64,000 nucleotides of DNA. Source: Frankia sp. AgB1.9 (GTDB taxonomy: Bacteria > Actinomycetota > Actinomycetes > Frankiales > Frankiaceae). The stretch lies in contig NZ_JADWYX010000004.1 of NCBI RefSeq assembly GCF_016786355.1, forward strand, positions 1 to 64,000, read 5' to 3'. The notes beneath the pieces are model-generated. The model was not told the origin of the DNA, searched no databases, and saw only the letters and a list, made by a program, of their open reading frames with translations. Of this stretch, positions 24,541 through 33,494 are shown in pieces. Made by a program: the position numbers and the translations under genes. The first letter of the stretch is position 1. Each line of letters begins with the position of its first letter.

Positions 24541-26979
24541 ATGCGAGGGGGTGACGTGGCCGCGACCGGATCGCGTGTCAGTCGATCCGCCGAGTCGAGT
24601 GGCCACAGGTCAGTAATTCCTTCGGCGGAAAGCGGCGATTACCTACCGCAACCATCGGCCCTGGCCAAGGCGGCCGAGCTCGCCGAAGAGATCGACGGAA
24701 TTCAGCGCCAGATTCTGCAGCTCAACGACCTCCTGAAGCAGCTCCGTCGTCATCACGGGAACTGGACGGCCGGCGGGCGGGGCGAGCAGAACGTGACGCG
24801 CGTGCTGGTCGGGATGGACGACGCGGGATGGCATGTCCTCCCGGACCGGCAGTGGCCCGGAAGCCGCCGCGCGAACATCGACGTGATCCTGGTCGGGCCC
24901 GGCGGAGTCTTCGTCATCGACGTGAAGAACTGGCGGGAGGCGAGCGTCCGCGACGGACGGCTGTGGCGGGGCGACGCCGACGCGGACGACGAACTGGGCA
25001 AGCTGGTCAGGCAGACGGTCGCCGTGGAGGAGGTGCTGGCCGAAGCGGGCCTGCCACCGACCGAGGTGGTTCCACTGCTCGTTCTCGCCGGTCGGCGCAA
25101 CATCAGGGCGACCCTCGACCGGGTGCTCGTGATCGGCGAGGACGACCTGGTTCGCGAGGTCGTCCCCCGTGGTGCCCGCCTGGAGCCGGAGATCGTGGAG
25201 CGCCTGCTGAGCCGGCTGGAGCAGGGCTGCCCGCCGATGCCGCGTGCGCAGGCCATGGCGCCCCAGCCCGCTCGGCCTCGGACGGCGGCCACGCCACGGC
25301 CGGTGACGCCCACGGTCCACCCGAATCGGGTCGAGGCGAGGCGCACCACACCGAGACCAGAGCCAGAGCCCGCGACAGCGACAGTGACGGGCTGGACGCC
25401 GTCGATCGAGGTCGAGGTCGCGCCCGCGCCGCGCCGCGGGCAGCCGGCGCAGGAGCCGTTGATGACCCGAGAGGAGCTTTGGCAGGAACTGCTCGACGCC
25501 GCCGCCCGAGAGCCGATCGAGTCCTGGATGACCTGGCTGCACCCGACGCAGGCCCGGCTGCCGGGCCGCAGGTTCTCCGGACCAGCCCGGATTCGCGGCT
25601 CCGCCGGCACCGGCAAGACAGTGGTCGCCCTGCACCGCGCCAAGTACCTGGCCGCGCGCGGCGACCGTGTCCTGTTCACGTCGCTGGTGCGCACGCTCGG
25701 ACCGGTCTACCGCCAGCTGATGACCAGAATGGCCCCCGACCAGGTGGACCGGGTCGAGTTCGCCACCGTTCACGCCGTCGCCACCCGCTGCCTGCGCGAA
25801 CACGGCCTCGCGCAGCGCCACCAGCCGGAGGCCGCTGAGACCTGCTTCTGGCGCGCCTGGGCGCAGGTCGGGAAAGGCTCAGTCCTACCCGGGCTGGGCC
25901 TCGCGCCGCGATACTGGAAGGACGAGATCGGCACCGTCATCAAGGGCCGCGGGCTCACCACGTTCGATCAGTACGCCAAGCTGGCGCGCATCGGCCGCCG
26001 CACCCCGCTGCTCGCCGGGCACCGCCGAGCGGTCTGGGACCTGTATGAGACCTACGAGCTGCTGCGGGCGGAACGCGGGATCCTCGACCGGGACGACGCG
26101 CTGCTACTCGCCACCGAGCTGGTGCGGGCGAACACCGAGGCCCGATACGACGCGGTGATCGTCGACGAGGTTCAGGACCTCACCTGCGCCGGCCTGCGGC
26201 TGCTGCACGCGTTCGTCGGTGACCGGCCGGACGGCCTGCTCGTCGTCGGCGACGGGCAACAGTCCATCTACCCGGGCGGTTTCACGCTGGCTGAGGCCGG
26301 CGTCTCCGTCGTCGGTCGCTCCACGGTGCTCACGCGCAACTATCGCAACCGCGAACGAATCGTGCGGTACGCGCAGGCGGTCGTCGCCGAGGACAGTTTC
26401 GACGACCTCGACGGCGTCCAGGAGAGCGGCAGCCGCGCGGTCGACGTCGACCAGCCCGGCGGAGATGTGTACGAGGTCGCTGTCACCTCGCCGGCAGCCC
26501 AGGAGAAGGCGCTCGGCGACCACCTCGTTCAGCTGCACGCCGCCGGGCAGGTCCGGTACCGGGACATGGCGGTCCTGGTCCCGACGAACGCCGCCGCCGC
26601 CTCCTGGTCGCGGGCGCTGGCACGGCGCGGCATTCCCGTGGTCTCGCTGCTGGACTATGACGGCAGCGGCAGCGAGGCGGTCAAGATCGGCACTTACCAC
26701 CGGGCCAAGAGCCTCGACTTCGGCCACGTGTGCGTCCCGGACCGCAATCGCTTTCCAGAACCACGCCGCCCCGCCGAGTCCATCGAGGCGTACAACGAGC
26801 GCACCCAGCTGGAGCGCCGGGCGCTGTACGTGGCCATCACGCGGGCCCGCGACAGCCTGTGGGCAGGCATTCGAGCGGAGCCCGAGGCGGACAGAACGCC
26901 CCATTCCGCCGCGGCCCGACATGACACCGCGCCGCCGGCCGACGGACCGGACCGGCCCCACCGGCGCGCTACTACCTGA
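24541..26979 (+). CDS. NERD-domain nuclease fused to UvrD/PcrA-like helicase
   Basis: This is about 812 residues from ATG 24541; GTG 24556 is an alternative start. Residues about 78-200 form a NERD nuclease-related domain (GGRGEQNVTRVLVG, RRANIDVILVGPGGVFVIDV then KNW). A Pro-rich linker at 235-300 joins it to an SF1 helicase: Walker A GSAGTGKT near 353, VDEVQDLT (Walker B), GDGQQSIYPGG, LTRNYRNRERIV, and the C-terminal VAITRARDSLW motif. Such fusions are often found in defence islands and are presumed to unwind and cut foreign DNA. It is flanked by toxin-antitoxin modules here, which supports that reading. No partner gene is adjacent. Confidence 0.85.
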   Translation: MRGGDVAATGSRVSRSAESSGHRSVIPSAESGDYLPQPSALAKAAELAEEIDGIQRQILQLNDLLKQLRRHHGNWTAGGRGEQNVTRVLVGMDDAGWHVLPDRQWPGSRRANIDVILVGPGGVFVIDVKNWREASVRDGRLWRGDADADDELGKLVRQTVAVEEVLAEAGLPPTEVVPLLVLAGRRNIRATLDRVLVIGEDDLVREVVPRGARLEPEIVERLLSRLEQGCPPMPRAQAMAPQPARPRTAATPRPVTPTVHPNRVEARRTTPRPEPEPATATVTGWTPSIEVEVAPAPRRGQPAQEPLMTREELWQELLDAAAREPIESWMTWLHPTQARLPGRRFSGPARIRGSAGTGKTVVALHRAKYLAARGDRVLFTSLVRTLGPVYRQLMTRMAPDQVDRVEFATVHAVATRCLREHGLAQRHQPEAAETCFWRAWAQVGKGSVLPGLGLAPRYWKDEIGTVIKGRGLTTFDQYAKLARIGRRTPLLAGHRRAVWDLYETYELLRAERGILDRDDALLLATELVRANTEARYDAVIVDEVQDLTCAGLRLLHAFVGDRPDGLLVVGDGQQSIYPGGFTLAEAGVSVVGRSTVLTRNYRNRERIVRYAQAVVAEDSFDDLDGVQESGSRAVDVDQPGGDVYEVAVTSPAAQEKALGDHLVQLHAAGQVRYRDMAVLVPTNAAAASWSRALARRGIPVVSLLDYDGSGSEAVKIGTYHRAKSLDFGHVCVPDRNRFPEPRRPAESIEAYNERTQLERRALYVAITRARDSLWAGIRAEPEADRTPHSAAARHDTAPPADGPDRPHRRATT

Positions 26980-27124
26980 CCTCGCACCCGTCGGGCGACA
27001 CCTCGGTGCCTGCGCGGCATTGGCCTATGTCAGGCGATACGACGCGGAGGGTACCGAGCGTTGCCAGACGCCGGCCTGTCGATGATGTCCAAGTTCCGAG
27101 CCCCGCGAGGTCGGCCCGCTGGCT

Positions 27125-27198
27125 TGATCGCCGTTCTGGTCCTCGCATGGTCACAAAAACGCCGCGATTACAGCCACGCGAGGGCGGAACAGCGATCT
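27125..27198. repeat. Dispersed imperfect palindromic repeat, copy B
   Basis: The left arm reads TTGATCGCCGTTCTGGTCCT. The right arm on the minus strand reads AGATCGCTGTTCCGCCCTCG. It is more degenerate than copy A but keeps the GATCGC ends, the GTT block, CCTCG and TGG. It lies in the 360-bp intergenic space 26980-27339, where I see no gene. Confidence 0.65.
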
Positions 27199-27339
27199 TG
27201 CTGGTCTCGGCACGAGGCCAGCCTTGTCGGGGGGCCGCGCTAGCCAGCGACGGCGCGGTGGGGCGGCACTCGGCACCGACGCTTGACAGCAATCCACAGA
27301 GATTGTCTGATTGGATAACAAGGGATTGGGAGGCGCCGC

Positions 27340-27927
27340 GTGGAGCTGGATCGTGACACGCGCGAAGTCATGGCCTGGCTGGACCGCGCCTTGGCGGACA
27401 GCGGTCTGACACAGGCGGAGTTCGCCGCCGCGCTCGCCACCTCCGCTTCGAGGTTCTCCACCTACCGCTCCGGCAGGACAAGGCCGACAGCCGCGTTCTG
27501 CTTCCGCGCTCGCCGCATAGCCGAGGGACTCGCCGCGGCGCGGCGGACGCGCGTGATGTCAGCGCCAGTCACGGCTAAGATCATTCGTGACGCGGAGGAC
27601 GAGGACTGGGCCTGGCGGATGCTGCTCCAAGGCCGCGACCACCTACGTATGCTCCTCGAGGATGGCGACGCCGCAGTCTCCAGCTGGGAGGCGGTGCCTC
27701 CGAGCACCGGGAGCGCCGCATTCGACACCTTGCTCGCGGTTCTGACGCGCCGGGAGTTCGACGCGGCTGGCATCGAGGCGCCCGTCTGGTGTCGTCCCAA
27801 GCGCCTGCCGGAGGCGTGGATTCCCCGTCATCCGTTTCTCACCCATGTCGAAGTCATAGCCAAGACGCCAGAGTTCCTGAAGGAACTCAACGTGTTCGTT
27901 CCCGCCCGCGATCTGGTTACCGCGTGA
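27340..27927 (+). CDS. HTH (XRE-like) antitoxin-type protein
   Basis: This is 195 residues from GTG 27340. Residues about 8-50 form a helix-turn-helix (LADSGLTQAEFAAALATSAS then RFSTYRSGRTRPT). The C-terminal half (WAWRMLLQGRDHLRMLLEDG, AVLTRREFDAAG) is helical and fits HTH antitoxins that partner nucleotidyltransferase-like toxins. The stop overlaps the next start as GTGA, so the pair is one transcriptional and translational unit. I infer antitoxin and autorepressor. No palindromic operator is obvious upstream, although an AT-rich patch (27295-27325) may hold the promoter. Confidence 0.65.
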   Translation: MELDRDTREVMAWLDRALADSGLTQAEFAAALATSASRFSTYRSGRTRPTAAFCFRARRIAEGLAAARRTRVMSAPVTAKIIRDAEDEDWAWRMLLQGRDHLRMLLEDGDAAVSSWEAVPPSTGSAAFDTLLAVLTRREFDAAGIEAPVWCRPKRLPEAWIPRHPFLTHVEVIAKTPEFLKELNVFVPARDLVTA

Positions 27928-28508
27928 GCGGCGGCTATGAGTTCACAGCAGCCGAGATAACCGACCTGCTCGCAAAGCTCGACGAACGCCTCCGCGCGCG
28001 AGGCGCCTCCGCGACGGTCTTCATCGTAGGCGGCGCAGCGATCGCGGTCAGATCACGCCAGTATCTACGACAGACCGAGGATATCGACGCGATCACTCGC
28101 GACGAAATCGTCCTGCACGAGGCCCGCGGGTTGGCAACCGAGATCGGACTCCCGCGGAACTGGCTCAATGGCCGCGCAAGCATGTGGATGCCACCAGTGC
28201 CCGAGGATGCGCTGGCGCCGGTGACCGAACCGGGCCTCCACATCACGTACGCCACCGACGAGTTCCTCCTCGCCACGAAGCTGATTGCCCAACGACGCAA
28301 AGACGCACGCGACATCCTGGAGCTCGCGGCCCGCGCAGGGCTGACGGATGCCACCGCTGACGAGCTTGAAGCGTTGATCTACCGCTACTACACCGATGCC
28401 GGAGCACTCGAGTTCATCGTCGACGGCACGGACACCCAGACCGAAGTTCGACTATTGGCCGATCATGCGGCTCAGCTCCTCGCGCGCGGCCGGTCGCTCG
28501 ACGGGTGA
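27924..28508 (+). CDS. Nucleotidyltransferase-fold protein (DUF6036/AbiEii-like), putative toxin
   Basis: This is 194 residues from GTG 27924, overlapping the HTH gene stop. It has the nucleotidyltransferase start VFIVGGAAIAV, the acidic pair in RQTEDIDAITRDEI and the tail FLLATKLIAQRRKDARDILE, the pattern of DUF6036 and AbiEii/MenT-like proteins. Related toxins add nucleotides to tRNA or proteins. Paired with a HTH protein this looks like a type II or IV toxin-antitoxin unit. Which of the two is toxin is inferred. Confidence 0.65.
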   Translation: MSGGYEFTAAEITDLLAKLDERLRARGASATVFIVGGAAIAVRSRQYLRQTEDIDAITRDEIVLHEARGLATEIGLPRNWLNGRASMWMPPVPEDALAPVTEPGLHITYATDEFLLATKLIAQRRKDARDILELAARAGLTDATADELEALIYRYYTDAGALEFIVDGTDTQTEVRLLADHAAQLLARGRSLDG

Positions 28509-28657
28509 GGTGGCCGTCCGTCGCCGCGGCCCATTGCGCGACCGCTGTCCGCCATTCACGGGACGGATAAGCCCGGGGCTCCTCAGGATGGCCCACTAGA
28601 CTCGAACCCGATCGCGCCCAGTGGAGACGATGTGAGGCGACAGAGCTTGCGGGACGA

Positions 28658-30541
28658 TTGGTGATCGTCGACCGGGGGCGGGTGACGCAGGCGCTACCTG
28701 GCTATGTGCTGGGTGAGAAGCTTGGGTCCGGGGCATTCGGCCTGGTGTTGGCGGGGACGCATCGTCAGCTGGGCCGGCCGGTGGCTATCAAGGTGATGGA
28801 GACCACAAGTACCGCGGCAAGTTTCGCCGCCGAGGCTCGGGTGCTGGCCAGGCTGGACCATCCGCATATCGTGCGGGTCTACGACTACGTCGAGGACCAC
28901 GGCCTAAGCCTGGTCGTGATGGAACTGCTGGCCGGGGGCACCCTGACCGGCCAACGGGCGGTGCTGAGCCCCGAGCAGATCTGCGCGGTGGCGTTGGCGA
29001 TCGCCGCGGCACTTGAGCACGCGCACCGGCACAAGGTGCTGCACCGCGATATCAAGGCCGAGAACGTCATGTTCGCCAGTGACGGCACGCTCAAGGTCAC
29101 CGACTTCGGCGTGGCCAAGCTGATGGAGGGGGTGGGGACGACCTCGAGCGGCGTCGCCGGCACGCCGGCCTACATGGCGCCGGAACAGATCGAGGGCGGC
29201 CAGCTCGGGCCGTGGACCGATCTGTACGCGCTGGGGATCGTCCTTTACAGGCTGTTCACCGGTCGGCTGCCGTTCGACCCGAAGCTTCCGCTGCTCGCGC
29301 TGCTGAGCCACCAGCTGACCAGGCAGCCACCGCCGATGGACGGTGTCGCCGCTCCACTGGCCGAGGTGGTGTCGCGTCTGCTGGCCAAGTCACCCGGCGA
29401 CCGCCCTCCGGACGCCGCCACGTTCGCGCTCGAACTCGCGACGGCGGCCACCACGGTGTTCGGCGTCGGATGGGCCGCGCTCGGGCCGATGCCGCTGCAC
29501 CTCGATGACGTGGTTCGTGCCGCCACCGAGCGTCCTGCGGACCGCGCGGCCGTCGCCCTGGTCGGGCGGGCGGAACCCGCTACCCCGGAGGATCTCGCAC
29601 CTCGCCCACTGAGCATGACGAGGACCGGGTCGGCGACGTTGGTCCCATCCCAACCGCCGGCCAGGCTCGGCGAACCGCCCTTCTCGGCGGGGCCCCGACT
29701 CCCGCCGTGGGAATCCGGGGAGGGCTCCCCAGTCCCGACCGCCTCTCCCGACCCGTCCGCCTCGGGCGGGTCTGCGCCCGAGACGTCCGGGCTTTTGACC
29801 GAGATCCCCCGGGGTGGCGAAGCGCCTTCGGCGGACGGTTCCGGTGAGAAGCCGCCCGCGGATCAGCCTTCCGGCGCGCGGGCCAGAAGGCGGCGGCGTC
29901 GTCGGCGGGAACGCGGTGCCTGGATCGTCGGGGGCGTCGTGCTCGTCCTGGTGGTCGCGGCGGCAGTCCTCGCGCCGTCCTTGTCCCCCGGGAGCTCTCC
30001 TCGACCTCCCGAGGCGCAGAAGGCCACCACGGTCCTGCCCGACACCGGGCCGGCGGCCGGGACGCCGCGGTCCCCGTCGGCGACGCCGATCCGCTCCGTC
30101 GACGCGACCATCCCACCCAGCAGTCCCGGCATGATCACCACCTTGAGCGCCGCGACGACGAACGCCGGCGTCGTCCCGACCGCCTATTCGATCGACGGAA
30201 TCAACGGCGGCGACGACACGACCCAGGTTCCGGGCTCCGAGGCGGACACCTACTGGGTGGGCAACGACGCGACCTGTTCGGCGTGGCTGGACGACAACGG
30301 CTCCGGCGCGCTCGCGGGAGTGCTCAACACCTCGCTCACCCAGTCCTGCGTCGCCGAGCTGTTCCGCAGCGATGCCTCGGCCTACACCTTCTCCGCGTCG
30401 TGGGGCGCCAAGAAGACGAACTTCATCCCGGTCGGGGGATCCACCATGTGGATCTGCGTATGGCACGCGGACCTTCAGTCGACCACCGAGGTGTGCTCGC
30501 CTCACTTCGGCATGAACGGCAGGACTCCGGTCAGGCGATGA
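28658..30541 (+). CDS. Membrane Ser/Thr protein kinase (PknB-type)
   Basis: This is about 627 residues from TTG 28658; GTG 28661 and 28682 are also possible. The kinase domain spans about 16-265: glycine loop LGSGAFGLV, Lys45 in AIKVM, catalytic Asp131 in HRDIKAEN, DFG at 149-151, and APE in AYMAPEQIEG. A disordered Pro/Ser/Glu-rich juxtamembrane region and a run of eight Arg lead to a TM helix (about 421-440, IVGGVVLVLVVAAAV). The outer 185 residues have no PASTA repeats. They contain a compact part with Cys residues (TCSAWLDDNGSGALAGVLN, TMWICVWHADLQ) that may sense an extracellular signal. Confidence 0.88.
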   Translation: MVIVDRGRVTQALPGYVLGEKLGSGAFGLVLAGTHRQLGRPVAIKVMETTSTAASFAAEARVLARLDHPHIVRVYDYVEDHGLSLVVMELLAGGTLTGQRAVLSPEQICAVALAIAAALEHAHRHKVLHRDIKAENVMFASDGTLKVTDFGVAKLMEGVGTTSSGVAGTPAYMAPEQIEGGQLGPWTDLYALGIVLYRLFTGRLPFDPKLPLLALLSHQLTRQPPPMDGVAAPLAEVVSRLLAKSPGDRPPDAATFALELATAATTVFGVGWAALGPMPLHLDDVVRAATERPADRAAVALVGRAEPATPEDLAPRPLSMTRTGSATLVPSQPPARLGEPPFSAGPRLPPWESGEGSPVPTASPDPSASGGSAPETSGLLTEIPRGGEAPSADGSGEKPPADQPSGARARRRRRRRRERGAWIVGGVVLVLVVAAAVLAPSLSPGSSPRPPEAQKATTVLPDTGPAAGTPRSPSATPIRSVDATIPPSSPGMITTLSAATTNAGVVPTAYSIDGINGGDDTTQVPGSEADTYWVGNDATCSAWLDDNGSGALAGVLNTSLTQSCVAELFRSDASAYTFSASWGAKKTNFIPVGGSTMWICVWHADLQSTTEVCSPHFGMNGRTPVRR

Positions 30542-30594
30542 CACGACCCCGTGTCGAGTGCCGACCGCGCGAGCGGAGACGACCCCGCGAAAGG

Positions 30595-31002
30595 TCAGGC
30601 GAGCTGCTCGCGCAGCCATGAAAGCGGCCGGCCCTCGAGTTCCGCCAGTCCCTCCTGGGCGGTCAGCTCGGTCGACGCGGCCACCGGGAATCGCCGCACC
30701 ATTCGGGTCGCGGGGTAGTAGACGAAGCGCTCGCCGAACTCCAGACAGAGCCGGAACGAGGCGACCCAGGAGGCGACCCCTTCGTCCGCGCCGCGCGCGG
30801 CGAGGAACGCCTCGGCGCTGGAAAAGCGTTCGACCGAATCCTGCTGGTCCTTGCGGTCGATCTCGTAGTAGCCGTAGACGTTTTCGATCGGGTCGAAGAA
30901 ATAGCCGACCTCGTGCCACTGATCGGCGTCGACGGTCAGGACCGGGTACGTCCTCGATGTCACGGCCACGAACTCGCGCACGGAGAGCGCAACGTCAGGC
31001 AT
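30595..31002 (-). CDS. Unrecognised 135-residue cytoplasmic protein
   Basis: Starts at ATG 31002. The sequence has good actinobacterial composition and a folded look: REFVAVTSRTYPVLTVDADQ, VGYFFDPIENVYGYYEIDRK, RFSSAEAFLAARGADEGVAS, FGERFVYYPATRMVRRFP. I do not recognise a family. Its aromatic, acidic character and size resemble immunity-type proteins, but no toxin adjoins, so that is only a guess. It ends 53 bp from the convergent kinase gene. Confidence 0.6.
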   Translation of the reverse strand: MPDVALSVREFVAVTSRTYPVLTVDADQWHEVGYFFDPIENVYGYYEIDRKDQQDSVERFSSAEAFLAARGADEGVASWVASFRLCLEFGERFVYYPATRMVRRFPVAASTELTAQEGLAELEGRPLSWLREQLA

Positions 31003-31031
31003 GTTCCGCACCCTACGACCGAGGATGTCCT

Positions 31032-31074
31032 GGGGATCCGGTCCGCCCGCCAAGGCCGGGCGGACCGGATCCCC
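31032..31074 (-). terminator. Strong GC-rich terminator hairpin
   Basis: GGGGATCCGGTCCGCCCG (31032-31049) and its exact complement (31057-31074) flank a 7-nt loop. It lies 14 bp after the stop of the MacB-like permease gene (minus strand) and just before the start of the next minus-strand gene. Confidence 0.75.
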
Positions 31075-31088
31075 GAGGACCGGCCGGG

Positions 31089-33494
31089 CTACTCGGAACG
31101 CAGCGCTGTCACGGCCCGGGTCCGCGCCGCCCAGACGGCGGGGAGCATGGCGCCGGCCACCGCGATGACCAGCCCGCCCAGGGCCAGCGGCACCAGCATC
31201 GGCCCGTCGAAGACCGCGACGTCCGCGTGCGGAATCCCGGTGCCGACCGAGTGGCCCATCAACGGGACGATCAGGTGGTGCAGCGCGATTCCCGCGGGCA
31301 CGCCGACCAGGCCCGCGACCAGGCCGAGGCCCGAGACCGACGCGATCACCATGCCCACGGTCTGGCGGGGCGTCATGCCCAACGCCTTGAAGACGCCGAG
31401 GTCGTGGACGCGTTCCCTGGTATCGAGGACGACCGTGTTGAGCACCCCCAGCGCCGCCACGACCGTGAGCGCCACGGTAAGCGTGCCGATCAGCGCCTCC
31501 ATCGTCGCGATCACCGAAGAGGCATTGGTGAGGTTGGCCTCGGCGTCGCCACCGCTGGCCGCGACCGCGGGGCCCAGTTTGGCGAGATACCCGGCCAGGT
31601 TGCTGCCGGGCTTGAGGTCGACGTGGAACTCCGTGGGCGAAAGGTCGTCGCCGAGCCCGGCCAGGGAGTCGCTCTCGGTCAGCAGGGTCATTCCGTCGTG
31701 ATGGAGGTCGAGGGCCTCGCCGACGATCCGGAGGCTGACGCTGTGGCCCTGGTCGAGAACCGTGACGCTGTCGCCGACCTTCACGCCCGCGGCATGGAGG
31801 AACCGGGTACCGACGACGACCTCCCCTGGCCGGCTGAACCAGCTCCCCGAGATCATCTGGTAGGTCGCCCAGGAGGAGTCGCCCTGGTAGGCGACGGCCG
31901 TGGTCGCCCCGGTGAGACCGGAGACGCTCACCTCGGTCTCGCTGACGCTGTAGAAGCGGCGAGTCCCTGGCTGAGCTCTGATCGCGGCGGCGACCGCGCC
32001 CGGGTCGGGCTGGACCGAGGTCTGCGCGTCCAATGGCTGCGGAACCTTCCCCGCCCCGGGACCCCGCGCGGGACCGGCCGCATAGACGACGACGGCGCCG
32101 AGTGAGTCGCGGTTGCGCGCCGCCTGGATGTCGTTCAGCGAGAGCCCCAGCCCGACCGCGAACGTCACGCCGATCGCGCCGAAGCCGATCGCGGCGACCA
32201 GCACCGACGAGCGGGCGGGACGAGAGAAGGGCTGGGCAAGGCCGAGGGCCACCGCGCGCGGCAGCCGCGACCGGCCGACCAGCCGCTGCGCCAGGCGCCC
32301 GCGGGTGGTGCGGACGGCCCGTCCAACGCTGATCGCCTCGACGGCCCGCAGCCGCCCGGCCCGCAGCGCGGGCGCCAGGGCGGCGGCGCCGACGACCCCG
32401 AGGGCCGCCGCCGCCACGGCGAGGTCGACCCAGAGCGGGATCGACGGGGCGATGCCGCCGTAGGCGTTCGCCTGCTCGCGCAGCACCGGCACCGCCAGCA
32501 GGTTCCCGCCGACCGCGCCGAGCACGACGCCCGCCGACGCGGGGATCAGCGCCTGCCCGAGATAGGCGCGCACGACCTGCGCCGGGGTGAAGCCCAGCGC
32601 CTTCAGGACGCCGATCCGCCCGATGGCCGCGCCGACGGCGCCGCTGACGACGATGCCGATGATCAGAGCCGACATCACGAGCCCGAGGATGCCGAAGGCG
32701 GCGACGAACGGCACGAAGGCCGCGGTGCTGGAGTTCGCGCGCTGCCTGACCGCGAGGTAGGACTGCGTGCCCGTCATCGACCCGGCGGGCACCGCGGCCG
32801 CGATCGAGGCCCGGCCGGCCGCCACCTCGGCGTCCGTACCGGCGGCGCGGAATCGGTAGAGCATCTCGAAGCCCGCCGTCGTGCCGGTGGCGGTCAGGGC
32901 CGGCAGCTGCGCCGGGACGACCCAGGCGTCGGCGGTATGGCTCACCGACCGGGCGATGCCGACCACCGTCACCGTCTGACTTCCGGATCGTCCAGGGAAC
33001 AGCAGCGAGTCGCCGAGCTGCACGGGAGCACCTCCCGCGTCGGAGGCCAGCACGATCTGCCCGCTGCCGGTGGCCCATCGCCCCTGCAGCAGCGTCACGT
33101 CGTCAACCGGGCCACCCCGGTCCGCTCGACCGACGACGGTCAGCGGCTGCAGGTCGATTCCCGCGGGAACGCCGACGCTCCCGGCGGTGGTGCGCGGCCG
33201 GGCCGACGTGGTCGGGAAGGGCCCGGCCGCGGCTGTCACCCCCGGCGCCCGCGCGGTGGCGGCGAGCCGCGCGGCGGTGACCTTCGTCCCGTCGAACTGG
33301 GCGGTCAGCTGTGCCCCGTGCTGCCCGGCGAAGGCATGGTCGAACGGCGCGTTCGACGCGACGAGCAGACCGGTGGCGAGCACGGAGGCGGCCACGGCCA
33401 GGAGCACGGTCAGGGTCAGCACGATGGTCCGCACCCGGTGCCGGCCGACCCCGGCCCGCACCACCGCGCCCAGCGCCCCGCGCCGAGCCCTCAT
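31089..33494 (-). CDS. FtsX-like ABC transporter permease (two-repeat, MacB/LolC type)
   Basis: This is 801 residues from ATG 33494. The first TM (VLTLTVLLAVAASVLATGLL) is followed by a large extracytoplasmic domain, three TMs around 260-400, another TM/ectodomain repeat, and three final TMs (about 690-795). The two FtsX blocks each carry the conserved cytoplasmic helix (GRIGVLKALGFTPAQVVRAY and DLGVFKALGMTPRQTVGMVI). Such permeases export lipoproteins or peptides, or confer antimicrobial resistance. Its start overlaps the ATPase stop by 4 bp. The pair is divergent from a NarL-type two-component system that probably controls it. Confidence 0.88.
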   Translation of the reverse strand: MRARRGALGAVVRAGVGRHRVRTIVLTLTVLLAVAASVLATGLLVASNAPFDHAFAGQHGAQLTAQFDGTKVTAARLAATARAPGVTAAAGPFPTTSARPRTTAGSVGVPAGIDLQPLTVVGRADRGGPVDDVTLLQGRWATGSGQIVLASDAGGAPVQLGDSLLFPGRSGSQTVTVVGIARSVSHTADAWVVPAQLPALTATGTTAGFEMLYRFRAAGTDAEVAAGRASIAAAVPAGSMTGTQSYLAVRQRANSSTAAFVPFVAAFGILGLVMSALIIGIVVSGAVGAAIGRIGVLKALGFTPAQVVRAYLGQALIPASAGVVLGAVGGNLLAVPVLREQANAYGGIAPSIPLWVDLAVAAAALGVVGAAALAPALRAGRLRAVEAISVGRAVRTTRGRLAQRLVGRSRLPRAVALGLAQPFSRPARSSVLVAAIGFGAIGVTFAVGLGLSLNDIQAARNRDSLGAVVVYAAGPARGPGAGKVPQPLDAQTSVQPDPGAVAAAIRAQPGTRRFYSVSETEVSVSGLTGATTAVAYQGDSSWATYQMISGSWFSRPGEVVVGTRFLHAAGVKVGDSVTVLDQGHSVSLRIVGEALDLHHDGMTLLTESDSLAGLGDDLSPTEFHVDLKPGSNLAGYLAKLGPAVAASGGDAEANLTNASSVIATMEALIGTLTVALTVVAALGVLNTVVLDTRERVHDLGVFKALGMTPRQTVGMVIASVSGLGLVAGLVGVPAGIALHHLIVPLMGHSVGTGIPHADVAVFDGPMLVPLALGGLVIAVAGAMLPAVWAARTRAVTALRSE

